Source: Candidatus Endomicrobium procryptotermitis (GTDB lineage Bacteria > Elusimicrobiota > Endomicrobiia > Endomicrobiales > Endomicrobiaceae). From it: a stretch of DNA of 64,000 nucleotides. This document shows positions 48,536-57,387 of the stretch, piece by piece. The notes under the pieces are model-generated. The model saw only the letters and a program-made list of their open reading frames with translations. It was not told the DNA's origin and made no database searches. Positions within the stretch are counted from its first letter, which is position 1. Each line of letters starts with the position of its first letter. The translations under genes were made by a program, and so were the position numbers. The stretch is from NCBI GenBank assembly GCA_031279415.1, contig JAITIP010000018.1:124001-188000 (forward strand), read 5' to 3'.

Positions 48536-50536
48536 ATGCTTCTAATTTCACCTACATGCAGTTCTCTTCACAGAGCGTTGATAGCAAATGGATTATCTTC
48601 GGTATGTAAAAATAACGGATACGAAAATATCATTTTAGATTTTTCCGTGCCTGGAACTGAAGCTTTTTGGTCTGTTTATAAAAACGGAATGAAATATGTC
48701 GAAGATATTTTGCCCGTTTTACCCGCAATAAATCCTAAAATGATAAGAAGTTTATTATCTTCTGGCAATATTAATTTTGTGCTGGGACTTAAAAACAAAA
48801 AAATTGGCGATATTAATTATGAAAGCATTGTTTATTTGATTGATGTGGTTGAAAATGCCTATAAATACATTTTTTTAATTCTTCCAGAAGAGTTTAACTA
48901 CAATGTTTCGGAAATTATAAGAAAATCGCAGTCAATACTTTTACCTTTTACTTCGGATCCGATTTCGGCCAAAAATGTTTTGCTAAACGCCGAGTTTTTG
49001 TCGGAAAAATGTGCCGCAGCGTTAAAAATATTTCCCTTGAAACTTGACATCGGCTATGAATTCCACAGCGAAAAAATACTGCATTTATCTCAAATATTTA
49101 AAAATTGTTTATCCGCTGATTTTAATTTTGAAACGCAGAGTCGGATACTTTCTCCAAAATATTCTTTTAAGGACAGTTCGGATGGTTTTGTTTTGGCTTT
49201 AAACGAAATTATCAGACGTTGCAGTTCATATTTAAACAAAAATGCAGATATGGACGAAAGCGGTAAAAACTATTTTCAAAATGAAGAAGTTTATAAAGAG
49301 CTGAGAAATAAAATACATACCGAGCTTGTAGAACGAATGAAAGAATATGCTGACGAAATCGATACCGAGCAGCTTAAAAAAACGTCGAGAATAAAAATAG
49401 ACGAAATATTAAAAAAGCTCGATATCAAACTTCCTGACAATATTTCCCAAAGGCTTTTTAAAGAACTTTGCGATGACGTCGCGGGACTTGGCGTTTTGGA
49501 AGATTTTTTAAAAGATAGTGCAATTACCGAAATTATGGTCAACGGACCTGACAGCATTTACATAGAAAAAGCCGGAAAACTTACAGAAACGGGCATTTCT
49601 TTCCCAGATGAAAAAAGACTTAGGACTGTTATAGACAGAATTGTTTCTCAGATAGGCAGGCATATTGACGAAGCCTCTCCGATTGTCGATGCAAGACTCA
49701 AAGACGGTTCGCGTGTAAATGCTGTTATCCGCCCAATTTCTCTAAACGGACCGATTCTTACAATAAGAAAATTTTTGAAAAATAAACTTTCTGCACAAGC
49801 TTTGATTGACTCAGGAAGCATAAGCAAAGAGATGATAGAGTTTTTAAAAACGGCGGTGTTGCTTAAAAGGAATATAATCATATCCGGAGGTACAGGAACA
49901 GGAAAAACAACGCTTTTAAATGCTGTATCATCTTTCATTCCGCCAAAAGAAAGACTTGTAACCATAGAAGATTCGGCGGAACTGCAGCTTCAGCAAAAAC
50001 ATGTGGTAAGGCTTGAAAGCCGTCCAAAATCCACCGAAGGCACAGGAGAAATAAGCATAAGAAGACTCGTAGTCAACGCCTTAAGAATGCGTCCTGACAG
50101 AATTATAGTTGGAGAGTGCCGTTCCGGAGAATCTCTTGACATGCTACAAGCTATGAATACAGGGCATGAAGGCAGCATGTCAACCGTGCACGCCAATTCA
50201 GCGCAGGATGCAGTTTCACGGCTTGTAACTATGGTGTTGATGTCTGGAGCAGATCTTCCGGAACGTTCTATAATTTCACAGATAGCTTCTGCTGTAAATG
50301 TCATAGTGCAGCTTACTCGTTATTCCGATGGTTCAAGAAAAATATCTTCAATAGCGGTCATAAATAAAACCGACGATGAAAGAATTTTTGAAATTAAAAA
50401 TGTATTTCAGTTTGAATTAAAAGGAATCAAGCAGGAAAAGCAACAGGGCGAGTTTAAGCCTTCCGGTTATATTCCCGATTTTATAGTAAACGCTTCAAAA
50501 AGCGGAATTAATATTGATATGGAAATTTTTAAATGA
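48536..50536 (+). CDS. cpaF: CpaF/TadA pilus ATPase with fused degenerate CpaE/MinD-like N-terminal domain
   Basis: Residues from about 260 on are a complete CpaF: EIMVNGPDSIYIEKAGKL, SRVNAVIRPISLNGP, Walker A GGTGTGKTT at 451-459, VGECRSGESLDMLQAMNTGH, and STVHANSAQDAVSRL. Residues 1 to about 215 resemble the MinD-like core of CpaE/TadZ (NIILDFSVPG; YKYIFLILPEEFN; SQSILLPFTSDPISAKNVL), but the P-loop position reads SPTCSSLHRAL with no Gly-Lys-Ser/Thr. A charged coil links the two. CpaF alone is about 450 residues. No separate cpaE is present in the locus. Confidence 0.85.
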   Translation: MLLISPTCSSLHRALIANGLSSVCKNNGYENIILDFSVPGTEAFWSVYKNGMKYVEDILPVLPAINPKMIRSLLSSGNINFVLGLKNKKIGDINYESIVYLIDVVENAYKYIFLILPEEFNYNVSEIIRKSQSILLPFTSDPISAKNVLLNAEFLSEKCAAALKIFPLKLDIGYEFHSEKILHLSQIFKNCLSADFNFETQSRILSPKYSFKDSSDGFVLALNEIIRRCSSYLNKNADMDESGKNYFQNEEVYKELRNKIHTELVERMKEYADEIDTEQLKKTSRIKIDEILKKLDIKLPDNISQRLFKELCDDVAGLGVLEDFLKDSAITEIMVNGPDSIYIEKAGKLTETGISFPDEKRLRTVIDRIVSQIGRHIDEASPIVDARLKDGSRVNAVIRPISLNGPILTIRKFLKNKLSAQALIDSGSISKEMIEFLKTAVLLKRNIIISGGTGTGKTTLLNAVSSFIPPKERLVTIEDSAELQLQQKHVVRLESRPKSTEGTGEISIRRLVVNALRMRPDRIIVGECRSGESLDMLQAMNTGHEGSMSTVHANSAQDAVSRLVTMVLMSGADLPERSIISQIASAVNVIVQLTRYSDGSRKISSIAVINKTDDERIFEIKNVFQFELKGIKQEKQQGEFKPSGYIPDFIVNASKSGINIDMEIFK

Positions 50537-51351
50537 TTAAAATACTGTTGTTGATTACTTGCGGCATTACGGTTTTTCTGATATTTTTTTCAATTATATC
50601 GGTAATTAAAGGTAGTAAAAATAATAAAAAAAACAGAAATCTTAATTTAAAATTTAAAGAGATGACCTTTTTAAAAAAGAGAATATTTATGGCTGTCATC
50701 ATTTTTTTCATAACGGTGATAATTCTGCAAAATACTATCTTTGCTTTAATCGCCTTCATATTATACATTTATTTTGATTGGCATATTCAAAATAACAAAT
50801 CCAAACAAATGGCCGTTCTGATAGATAAACAAGTCATAGAAGCTCTAACTATCATTAAAAATTCCGTACAATCCGGACAATCTTTAGCACAGGCTATGGG
50901 TACGACTGGAGAAGAATTAAAAGAACCTATTAAAAGTGAGTTTATTAAAATGTCTGAAAGTCTTTCTTTGGGAGCAAGTTTTGACAAGGTTTTAATCAAC
51001 GCATCGGAGAACGCACCAAGTAGAGAATTCAAACTTATGATAGACACCATACGCATATCAAAAGATTCAGGTGCAAGTCTTACTGGCATATTTGATAGAA
51101 TAATTTTGGCGACTTCGCAAAGGTCCGCCATGCGAGCGAAAGTTGATGCTTTAACAGCGCAGGGAAGAATGTCCGGAAATATAGTGAGCGTTATACCTTT
51201 TTTTGTCATTTTAATGATGTATACTATTGAGCCTGATATGATGAGATCATTATTTACCACTCTTGCTGGAAATATGCTTCTGTTTATAGTGGTTATAATG
51301 GTGTTAACCGGTTCTTTTGTAATAAGAAAATTAACGGAGATAGATTTCTGA
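50533..51351 (+). CDS. tadB: TadB-like inner-membrane pilus assembly protein
   Basis: T2SS F-type platform protein. N-terminal hydrophobic segments, then the cytoplasmic GspF domain (VIEALTIIKNSVQSGQSLAQAM; ISKDSGASLTGIFDRI) and two C-terminal membrane helices. 272 residues. Its ATG overlaps the cpaF stop by four bases (ATGA), so translation is coupled. Confidence 0.87.
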   Translation: MIKILLLITCGITVFLIFFSIISVIKGSKNNKKNRNLNLKFKEMTFLKKRIFMAVIIFFITVIILQNTIFALIAFILYIYFDWHIQNNKSKQMAVLIDKQVIEALTIIKNSVQSGQSLAQAMGTTGEELKEPIKSEFIKMSESLSLGASFDKVLINASENAPSREFKLMIDTIRISKDSGASLTGIFDRIILATSQRSAMRAKVDALTAQGRMSGNIVSVIPFFVILMMYTIEPDMMRSLFTTLAGNMLLFIVVIMVLTGSFVIRKLTEIDF

Positions 51352-52235
51352 TGTTTTTATTATTGTTTTGCGTTTCATTGTTTATAGCCATTTTTTTTGC
51401 CGCAGATATTTTTCTTGCAGGAATCACTACTATGGAAACTGAGGGAAAAGTACACAATGCCGTTGAAAAGAAAAAGAGTAAAAGTTTTATAATACCTGTA
51501 ATTTTGCGCTGGGCTGACGGAATCGGTTTTTTATTTTCAAAAATCAAATATAAAAAATTTCAAAACTATATGCAAAAACTTCAGTCGGATTTAACCGCTC
51601 TCGGCGGTGATTATGAGAAATTTGACTCACATCAACATTTTGCCTTGTGTTTATTTTCGATGTTTACTGGAATACTTTTCTGCGTGTGTTTTATAAGTAC
51701 GGATATTATACTCATAGTTATAATTGCAGTTTTATTTTTTTCTTTGCCGATTATAAAAGTAAAAGAGGCCGTAAAAAGGAGAAGAGAAGCTGTTCTTAAA
51801 CAACTTCCGGATATGGCAGATTTGTTATCTGTCATGATGGAGTCAGGTTTGGATTTTTTCAGCGCCGCCGATAAAGTCATTACAATTTTAAAGGGACCTC
51901 TTGCCGATGATTTCAAAGATTCTTTGGCAAAAATCTCACTCGGATACGACAAAAAAGCAGCTTTAAACGAAATGGTCGTCAAAAGTGGAGTAGAACAGCT
52001 CGGATTTTTTATCAGAACTATTAATATGGCTTTAGATGCCGGAGTTGGCATGTCCGACACTTTAAAAAGGCTCGCCGAACAAATGAGGATGGAAAGAACC
52101 GCCGCGGCAGAAAAAAAGGCGCAGGAAGCGCCGATAAAAATGCTTATTCCTCTGGTACTTTTTATATTTCCGACGATATTTATAGCTATTTTTGGTCCCA
52201 TCGTAATAAATTTTGTACAAACCGGCGGATTTTAA
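51351..52235 (+). CDS. tadC: TadC-like inner-membrane pilus assembly protein
   Basis: Second F-type platform protein, pairing with TadB. GspF domain: LPDMADLLSVMMESGLDFFS, GVEQLGFFIRTINMALDAG and LAEQMRMERTAAAEKKAQEA, the latter typical of TadC, followed by the terminal membrane helix. 294 residues. Its ATG overlaps the tadB stop by one base (TGATG). A perfect 8-bp inverted repeat (CTTAAATA 52264-52271, TATTTAAG 52282-52289) lies 30 bases after the gene. Confidence 0.87.
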   Translation: MFLLLFCVSLFIAIFFAADIFLAGITTMETEGKVHNAVEKKKSKSFIIPVILRWADGIGFLFSKIKYKKFQNYMQKLQSDLTALGGDYEKFDSHQHFALCLFSMFTGILFCVCFISTDIILIVIIAVLFFSLPIIKVKEAVKRRREAVLKQLPDMADLLSVMMESGLDFFSAADKVITILKGPLADDFKDSLAKISLGYDKKAALNEMVVKSGVEQLGFFIRTINMALDAGVGMSDTLKRLAEQMRMERTAAAEKKAQEAPIKMLIPLVLFIFPTIFIAIFGPIVINFVQTGGF

Positions 52236-52370
52236 ACTCTATGACAACAGTATATCTAAAATCCTTAAATAGTAAAAATTGTATTTAAGATGTTAAATAT
52301 TGAGGAAGAGATATATCTTTTTTAATCTTGATAGGCTGCATGTTTCTTTCTGTAGAACAAAATATTCTTA

Positions 52371-52399
52371 TACACAAGACCGCTTTTGTTTGATATAAT
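52371..52399 (+). promoter_or_regulatory. Extended -10 promoter of the lipoprotein-OMP pair
   Basis: A perfect TATAAT (52394-52399) is preceded by TGA (extended -10). A weak TACACA (52371-52376) lies 17 bases upstream. The lipoprotein ATG is 93 bases further on. Confidence 0.55.
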
Positions 52400-52492
52400 A
52401 GAAAAAAGTCTTATGATTTTAAAAAAATTATAATATATTGAGACATTCTATGCAGGATTTCATTCCCATTTATAAGATAAAGAGGAAATAAA

Positions 52493-53275
52493 ATGAAAAA
52501 AAAGAAATTGATTTTTATTTTTTGCTGGTTTGTTTTTGCTTCTGTATTTCTTTACGGATGTGGCAATGGTAATATTTTTTCTTGGGCGCACAATTCCGGC
52601 AGCGGCGATTATGCTTCATTGATGTCGGATGGCGATGCCGCCATGAAAGATAAAAATTATAAAGATGCCGAAAAATATTATTATGGCGCCATGAATAAAA
52701 AACCAGATGATAAGGAAGCAATTTACGGTTATTGTTCGGCTGTTTTTGCGGATGCGGTAAATCCAATATTTACCGATATCGTTAATACTATAATTAACGA
52801 AGAGTCAGGGGGAAAGCTTTTTGAGAATTTAGATCGTAACAAATTAACAAATTTGGAAGATGCTCTAGAAAAAGTTGTCGGTAAAAATAACGATCTGCTT
52901 TCAAAAGTGGTTGATGACGGCGATATTTCATATAAAGAAGGTATGGTTGATAAGAATTTAAATGCCGCCGTTTCCTATCTGCTTTACGGTGTATTACAAA
53001 TAATAAATAGCCCTGACCCTGATATCAAAAATGCAATTATATTTGATAATAATTTTGAAATTGATTCTATTCCAGATTATAATGATCAAAGTGCCAGCCC
53101 AGCAGTGAGAAATGCAATTTCCGAACTGATTGCCTATGTAGAAAAAGCGTACAAATGTGTAGAAAGAATTTCTTCGGATTACGGAATAGATACTTCCCTT
53201 ATAGAAGATGTCCGAAAAAATAATATGAATATTAGAGAAGGTTTAATAAATAAAGGATATACAGTTAATTTTTAA
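52493..53275 (+). CDS. Predicted lipoprotein with a TPR-like motif
   Basis: The signal peptide ends in the lipobox LYGC (Cys near residue 23). A low-complexity Gly/Ser stretch is followed by one TPR-like helix pair (ASLMSDGDAAMKDKNYKDAEKYYYGAMNKKPDDKEA) and a helical remainder without known domains. 260 residues, own promoter, and 21 bases before the outer-membrane protein gene. TadD of tad loci is also a TPR lipoprotein, but the resemblance here is only general. Function unknown. Confidence 0.7.
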   Translation: MKKKKLIFIFCWFVFASVFLYGCGNGNIFSWAHNSGSGDYASLMSDGDAAMKDKNYKDAEKYYYGAMNKKPDDKEAIYGYCSAVFADAVNPIFTDIVNTIINEESGGKLFENLDRNKLTNLEDALEKVVGKNNDLLSKVVDDGDISYKEGMVDKNLNAAVSYLLYGVLQIINSPDPDIKNAIIFDNNFEIDSIPDYNDQSASPAVRNAISELIAYVEKAYKCVERISSDYGIDTSLIEDVRKNNMNIREGLINKGYTVNF

Positions 53276-53296
53276 CTACTATTAAGGAATAAAAAT

Positions 53297-54721
53297 ATGA
53301 AAAAATGTCTACTTTGTCTCTTGTCAGTGCTTTTTCTTTTTGCTTCCGGCAGCGTTTTCGCTTTTGAAGACAGCCAGGCTTTGATAAAAGGAATTCGTCC
53401 GATGAGTATGGGCGGAGCGTTTACGGCTGTAGCAGATGATGAAAATGCTTTTTTTTATAACCCGGCAGGCATAATGTATAGGAAAGGAAGTCTGTTGCAG
53501 ATATTTGGCATAGATTTTTCGGTTAATACGGCAATTTTTGATTTTGCGAATTTTTTAAATGACAATAAAAGCGATCTAGAGGATTTTGATTCTCTCAATT
53601 CAGAAGATCAATCGGAATTGTTAAAAAAAATTAACGATCAGATGATAGATCTTTCTCCGAATGTACTTTTTTCTCTTCCCAATTTTGCTTATATTTCAAA
53701 ACCTATAATGATTTCTGATAATTATTTGTCGTGGGGTGCTGGATTGTTTACCTTGTTCAATGCAAATTTTAAATTTAATCAAAGCATGATAGTTCCGAAT
53801 TTTTCATATCTTGCTGAAGTTACGGCTGTGGCGGCCATACCGATTTCTTATAGAATTGATTCTTTAAAGGCTTTAAAGATGCCTGGAAAATTATCCATCG
53901 GTACAAGTTTTAAATATATATACAGAGGCAGAGCTTCCGAGTCAAATATGTCGGTTGTTGAGTTTGAAGATATGAGCATTCCGTATCAGATAGGCAGCGG
54001 TTATGGAGTTGATTTCGGATTAATTTATCACTTAAATCCGAGATGGAATTTCGGTATGCAGCTTACCGACGCTTTTTATACGAATATAGAATACGATAAA
54101 TATGAAGATGACGACAATCCCGTTAAGTCGAAATCTGCATATACCGCTGGGATACGTCCCGAATGGAACATAGGCGTTGCGTATTTCCCGGACAGAATTT
54201 ATTATTGGTCGGGAAAATATTTTGAAACAGATAAAAGATTTACTTTTGCCGCCGATTTGACGGATATAGCAAACGGCGATGAAACTCTGACAGACTCCTT
54301 TTGGAAAAAACTTCACTTTGGTGTGGAATATAAACTCGCTCCCTTTGCTCTAAGAGCCGGTTTTAACTCCGGATACCCTACCGTCGGAGCAGCTGTTGCT
54401 ACAAATGTCGTTCAGCTTGAATATGCATTTTATGGAGAAGAAGAAGGCAGGTACGCAGGACAGCAGCCTTCATGGTTCCACAGAATTCTTTTCTCAGTAA
54501 AAATAGGAGAAAATAAAGGAAGAGCTTATGGAAAATCTTATGAAAAAGAAAAATCAAAAACTGAAAGTTCAGATGAAAAAATAGAGGATGATTCCGACAT
54601 AAATGAAATTTCTAGCGCAGAATCAGAAAAAGAAAATTTAGAAGATATTAAGCCTGCTGAAATACCTAAAGATGCAAAAGAAATAATCAGCAAAGCCGCG
54701 GAAATAATGGAGATTAAATAA
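53297..54721 (+). CDS. PorV/UPF0164-like outer-membrane beta-barrel protein
   Basis: Signal peptide at 1 to about 22, then LIKGIRPMSMGGAFTAVADD and AFFYNPAGIMYRKGSL, the UPF0164/PorV (FadL-superfamily) N-terminal pattern. Alternating aromatic beta strands follow (YGVDFGLIYHLNPRWNFGMQ, HFGVEYKLAPFALRAGFNS). The last 70 residues are an acidic, Lys/Glu-rich tail outside the barrel. 474 residues. Transport or secretion cofactor roles are known for relatives; none can be read here. Confidence 0.78.
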   Translation: MKKCLLCLLSVLFLFASGSVFAFEDSQALIKGIRPMSMGGAFTAVADDENAFFYNPAGIMYRKGSLLQIFGIDFSVNTAIFDFANFLNDNKSDLEDFDSLNSEDQSELLKKINDQMIDLSPNVLFSLPNFAYISKPIMISDNYLSWGAGLFTLFNANFKFNQSMIVPNFSYLAEVTAVAAIPISYRIDSLKALKMPGKLSIGTSFKYIYRGRASESNMSVVEFEDMSIPYQIGSGYGVDFGLIYHLNPRWNFGMQLTDAFYTNIEYDKYEDDDNPVKSKSAYTAGIRPEWNIGVAYFPDRIYYWSGKYFETDKRFTFAADLTDIANGDETLTDSFWKKLHFGVEYKLAPFALRAGFNSGYPTVGAAVATNVVQLEYAFYGEEEGRYAGQQPSWFHRILFSVKIGENKGRAYGKSYEKEKSKTESSDEKIEDDSDINEISSAESEKENLEDIKPAEIPKDAKEIISKAAEIMEIK

Positions 54722-54776
54722 AAACATTACTTTCGTTCATCTCCGATTTTACCGATGCAGTTATTGTCGCATAAAA

Positions 54777-54805
54777 TTGAAAGTTTGGCTTAAAATTAGT
54801 AAAAT
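54777..54805 (+). promoter_or_regulatory. Promoter of tRNA-Gly
   Basis: TTGAAA (54777-54782), 17-base spacer, TAAAAT (54800-54805), ending 27 bases before the tRNA 5' end. Confidence 0.55.
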
Positions 54806-54832
54806 TACCGCTGTTGATACTTTGACCATTGT

Positions 54833-54903
54833 GCGGGCGTAGTTTAGTGGCAGAATGAAAGCTTCCCAAGCTTTAGATGTGGGTTCGATTCCCATCGCCC
54901 GCT
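54833..54903 (+). tRNA. tRNA-Gly, anticodon CCC
   Basis: Cloverleaf by eye: acceptor GCGGGCG with CGCCCGC (7 bp), D arm TAGTTTAGTGGCAGAATGA, anticodon stem AAAGC with GCTTT around loop TTCCCAA, T arm GTGGG TTCGATT CCCAT. Discriminator base is T, as usual for tRNA-Gly. CCA is not encoded. A T-run immediately after the 3' end would serve as terminator. Reads codon GGG. Confidence 0.95.
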
Positions 54904-55011
54904 TTTTTATTCTGAATTTTTCCGATAGGCTTATTTAAATTTCCACTAAAATTGTAAACCTCAAAGTCTAGTATCGATAAGCAGTTCCCATATATATGCT
55001 TAGAGGAAGAA

Positions 55012-55521
55012 ATGGCAAAACTTGAAATATACAAATACGGCGATAAAATTTTGAGAAAAAAGACGGAAAGCGTAGTCGAAATAAACGAAGAAATAAAAAA
55101 ACTTATTTCGGACATGTTTGAGACCATGTATGCCGCGCCAGGAGTGGGGCTTGCGGCTTCGCAGATAGGAATTTTGTTGAGAATCTGCGTTATAGACGTG
55201 CATCCCGACGGTAAAAGCGCTCCTTTGGCTATGATAAACCCGGAAATTATTGAAGGTGAAAATAAAATTCTTGCAGAAGAAGGCTGTTTGTCTTTTCCCG
55301 GTTTGTATGAAAAAGTTAAAAGATTTGAAAGAGTTACCGTCGAATATATGGACTTAGACGGCAAGAGGCTCAGAATTAAATCTGAAGGCTTTTTAGCAAA
55401 GGCCGTTCAGCATGAAATAGATCATCTTTACGGAAAACTTTTCATAGATTACTTGCCGGATTTTAAGAGAAAAATAATGGAAAGAGAAATTAAACGCATT
55501 AAAAAAGCAGGTTTATGGTGA
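55012..55521 (+). CDS. def: Def, peptide deformylase
   Basis: Removes the formyl group from nascent proteins. All three metal/active-site motifs are present: GVGLAASQIG, EEGCLSFPG and QHEIDHLYGKLF. 169 residues. The SD GAGGAA precedes the ATG. It overlaps fmt by 7 bases, so formylation and deformylation are encoded together. Confidence 0.97.
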   Translation: MAKLEIYKYGDKILRKKTESVVEINEEIKKLISDMFETMYAAPGVGLAASQIGILLRICVIDVHPDGKSAPLAMINPEIIEGENKILAEEGCLSFPGLYEKVKRFERVTVEYMDLDGKRLRIKSEGFLAKAVQHEIDHLYGKLFIDYLPDFKRKIMEREIKRIKKAGLW

Positions 55522-56459
55522 AAATATTATTTTTTGGCACGGCTTCAATTTCGGCAGCATTTTTGGAAAGTCTGCATAACAATAAGCATGAAATACTTTG
55601 CGTTACGATGCCTGATAAACCGGCTGCAAGGGGACAAAAACTGACTGTTCCCACGGTAAAAATATTTGCCTCACAGCACGGCATACAATGCATTCAGCCG
55701 TTGAAATTTACTTCTGAAGTTGTTGAGATTGTGAAAAATTTTAATGCCGACGTGGGCGCCGCGGTCGCGTATGGAAAACTGATTCCCGAGTCCGTATTTT
55801 CCTGTCCGAAATACAAAACTTTTAATATTCATTTTTCGCTTTTGCCGAAATACAGGGGAGCAGCTCCTGTACAGTACGCGATTTTAAACGGAGAAACGGA
55901 AACGGGCGTATCTTCTTTTTATCTTGAAAAAACTCTCGATACTGGCGATATAATAATATGTAAAAAGTGTTCAATCAACATAGACGATACGTCGGAAACT
56001 CTTTTTAATAAGCTTATTCCACTAGGAATTGCAGCGATGAACGATACTTTAAAGATTTTGGAATCGGAAAATGTTAAAGCTCTTCCTCAGCAAGGAGAGT
56101 CTTCATATGCGCCAGCTATTAAAAAAGGAGATGGTTTGATAAATTGGAATTGCGATGTAAAAAGTATATATAATAAAATAAGGGCGTTTTATCCGTGGCC
56201 GTGCGGATTTTCAATAGTTTCAAAAGGAAAACTTGAGGGTAGTCGCATAAAAATAATCAAAGCGGAAATCCTTGAGAAAAACACGATAAATGAAGATTAT
56301 GGATATGTATATTCGATAGAAAAAAATAAAGGTTTTAGCGTATCATGCGCAAAAGGCAAGCTTTTGGTAACCAAAGTTCAACCGGAAAATAAACCCGTTA
56401 TGGACGCGTGGGCTTTTATTTACGGCAGGCAGCTTGCAAAAGGGGACGGGTTAAGCTAG
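55515..56459 (+). CDS. fmt: Fmt, methionyl-tRNA formyltransferase
   Basis: Formylates initiator Met-tRNA with 10-formyl-THF. The N-terminal Rossmann half has KILFFGTASISAAFLESL, and the catalytic region is FNIHFSLLPKYRGAAPVQYA with the SLLPxYRG signature; TGVSSFYLEKTLDTGDI follows. The C-terminal OB-like tRNA-binding part is present. 314 residues. The start is ATG at 55515 inside def; GTG at 55518 is an alternative. Confidence 0.96.
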   Translation: MVKILFFGTASISAAFLESLHNNKHEILCVTMPDKPAARGQKLTVPTVKIFASQHGIQCIQPLKFTSEVVEIVKNFNADVGAAVAYGKLIPESVFSCPKYKTFNIHFSLLPKYRGAAPVQYAILNGETETGVSSFYLEKTLDTGDIIICKKCSINIDDTSETLFNKLIPLGIAAMNDTLKILESENVKALPQQGESSYAPAIKKGDGLINWNCDVKSIYNKIRAFYPWPCGFSIVSKGKLEGSRIKIIKAEILEKNTINEDYGYVYSIEKNKGFSVSCAKGKLLVTKVQPENKPVMDAWAFIYGRQLAKGDGLS

Positions 56460-56494
56460 TGAGGGTTTTAATGTAAATTAAACGGAGGCATAAT

Positions 56495-56815
56495 ATGTCG
56501 GAAATAAATCTTACCGAAACAAATTTTTCAAAAGAAGTACTAGAGTCAGATGAGCTTGTAGTAGTTGATTTTTGGGCGCCGTGGTGCGGTCCGTGCAAAA
56601 TGCTTTCTCCCATTATAGAAGAGCTTGCAAAAGAATACGAAGGCAGAGCAAAGATATGTAAGCTTAATACGGATGAAAATATGAACATAGCTTCGAAATA
56701 CCAGATAGCTTCAATTCCGTGCATAATTTTGTTTAAAGGCGGTTCTGCTGTTCAAAAAATAATAGGTTTTAGGCCTAAAAATGATATAAAAAAGGTAATT
56801 GATAATGCAATATAA
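56495..56815 (+). CDS. trxA: Thioredoxin
   Basis: General disulfide reductant. VVDFWAPWCGPCKMLSPIIEE carries the WCGPC active site; IASIPCIILFKGG carries the cis-Pro, here with a Cys just after it. 106 residues. The SD GGAGG precedes the ATG. It overlaps the following TlpA-like gene and lies near trxB, which regenerates it. Confidence 0.96.
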   Translation: MSEINLTETNFSKEVLESDELVVVDFWAPWCGPCKMLSPIIEELAKEYEGRAKICKLNTDENMNIASKYQIASIPCIILFKGGSAVQKIIGFRPKNDIKKVIDNAI

Positions 56816-57284
56816 AAAAATATTTTTATTTTTTGCTTTTTTGATGTTTACTGTAGTTTACGCATATGCGCAGCAAGCTCCAGATTTTACTCTTCAGGAT
56901 ACAAATGGTAAAGCCGTTACTCTGTCAGACTATAAAGGTAAGGTCGTTTTTATTGATTTTTGGGCAAGCTGGTGTCCTCCCTGCATATCTTCAGTGCCGG
57001 CGGTAAAATATCTGCATAAAAAGATGTCGGCAAATCAAGATGTTGTAGTTCTGGGAATTAACAGCGGAGAGGATGCAAAAACCGTTGCGAGTTTTATGAA
57101 CAATATGGGAATCGATTATCCGAATTTGTATTCAAACAATTCGGTGATACAAAAGTATAAAATAACTGGAATACCCGCTTTTTTTATAATAAATAAAAAC
57201 GGAGAAATCGTAAAAAAATATAGCGGTTATAGAAAAAATTTAGAGAAAGAATGGTATGAAGAAATAGAAAAATTGTTGAAATAG
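56805..57284 (+). CDS. TlpA/ResA-like periplasmic thioredoxin
   Basis: Signal peptide or anchor at residues 1 to about 22 (MQYKKIFLFFAFLMFTVVYA), then an AhpC/TSA-type thioredoxin fold: APDFTLQDTNGKAVTLSDYK, the active site WASWCPPC and ITGIPAFFIINKNG with cis-Pro. 159 residues. Likely reduces or isomerises envelope disulfides. ATG chosen at 56805 (AAGG 9 bases upstream), overlapping trxA by 11 bases. Confidence 0.9.
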   Translation: MQYKKIFLFFAFLMFTVVYAYAQQAPDFTLQDTNGKAVTLSDYKGKVVFIDFWASWCPPCISSVPAVKYLHKKMSANQDVVVLGINSGEDAKTVASFMNNMGIDYPNLYSNNSVIQKYKITGIPAFFIINKNGEIVKKYSGYRKNLEKEWYEEIEKLLK

Positions 57285-57387
57285 AAAAGCAAGACTGCCT
57301 GTAAAAGAATCAGTTTTTTAAAACAGTTTACAGATATTGAAATTGAAAAATATAAAATTTCTCTTAATTTACAAACGGGATATATAA

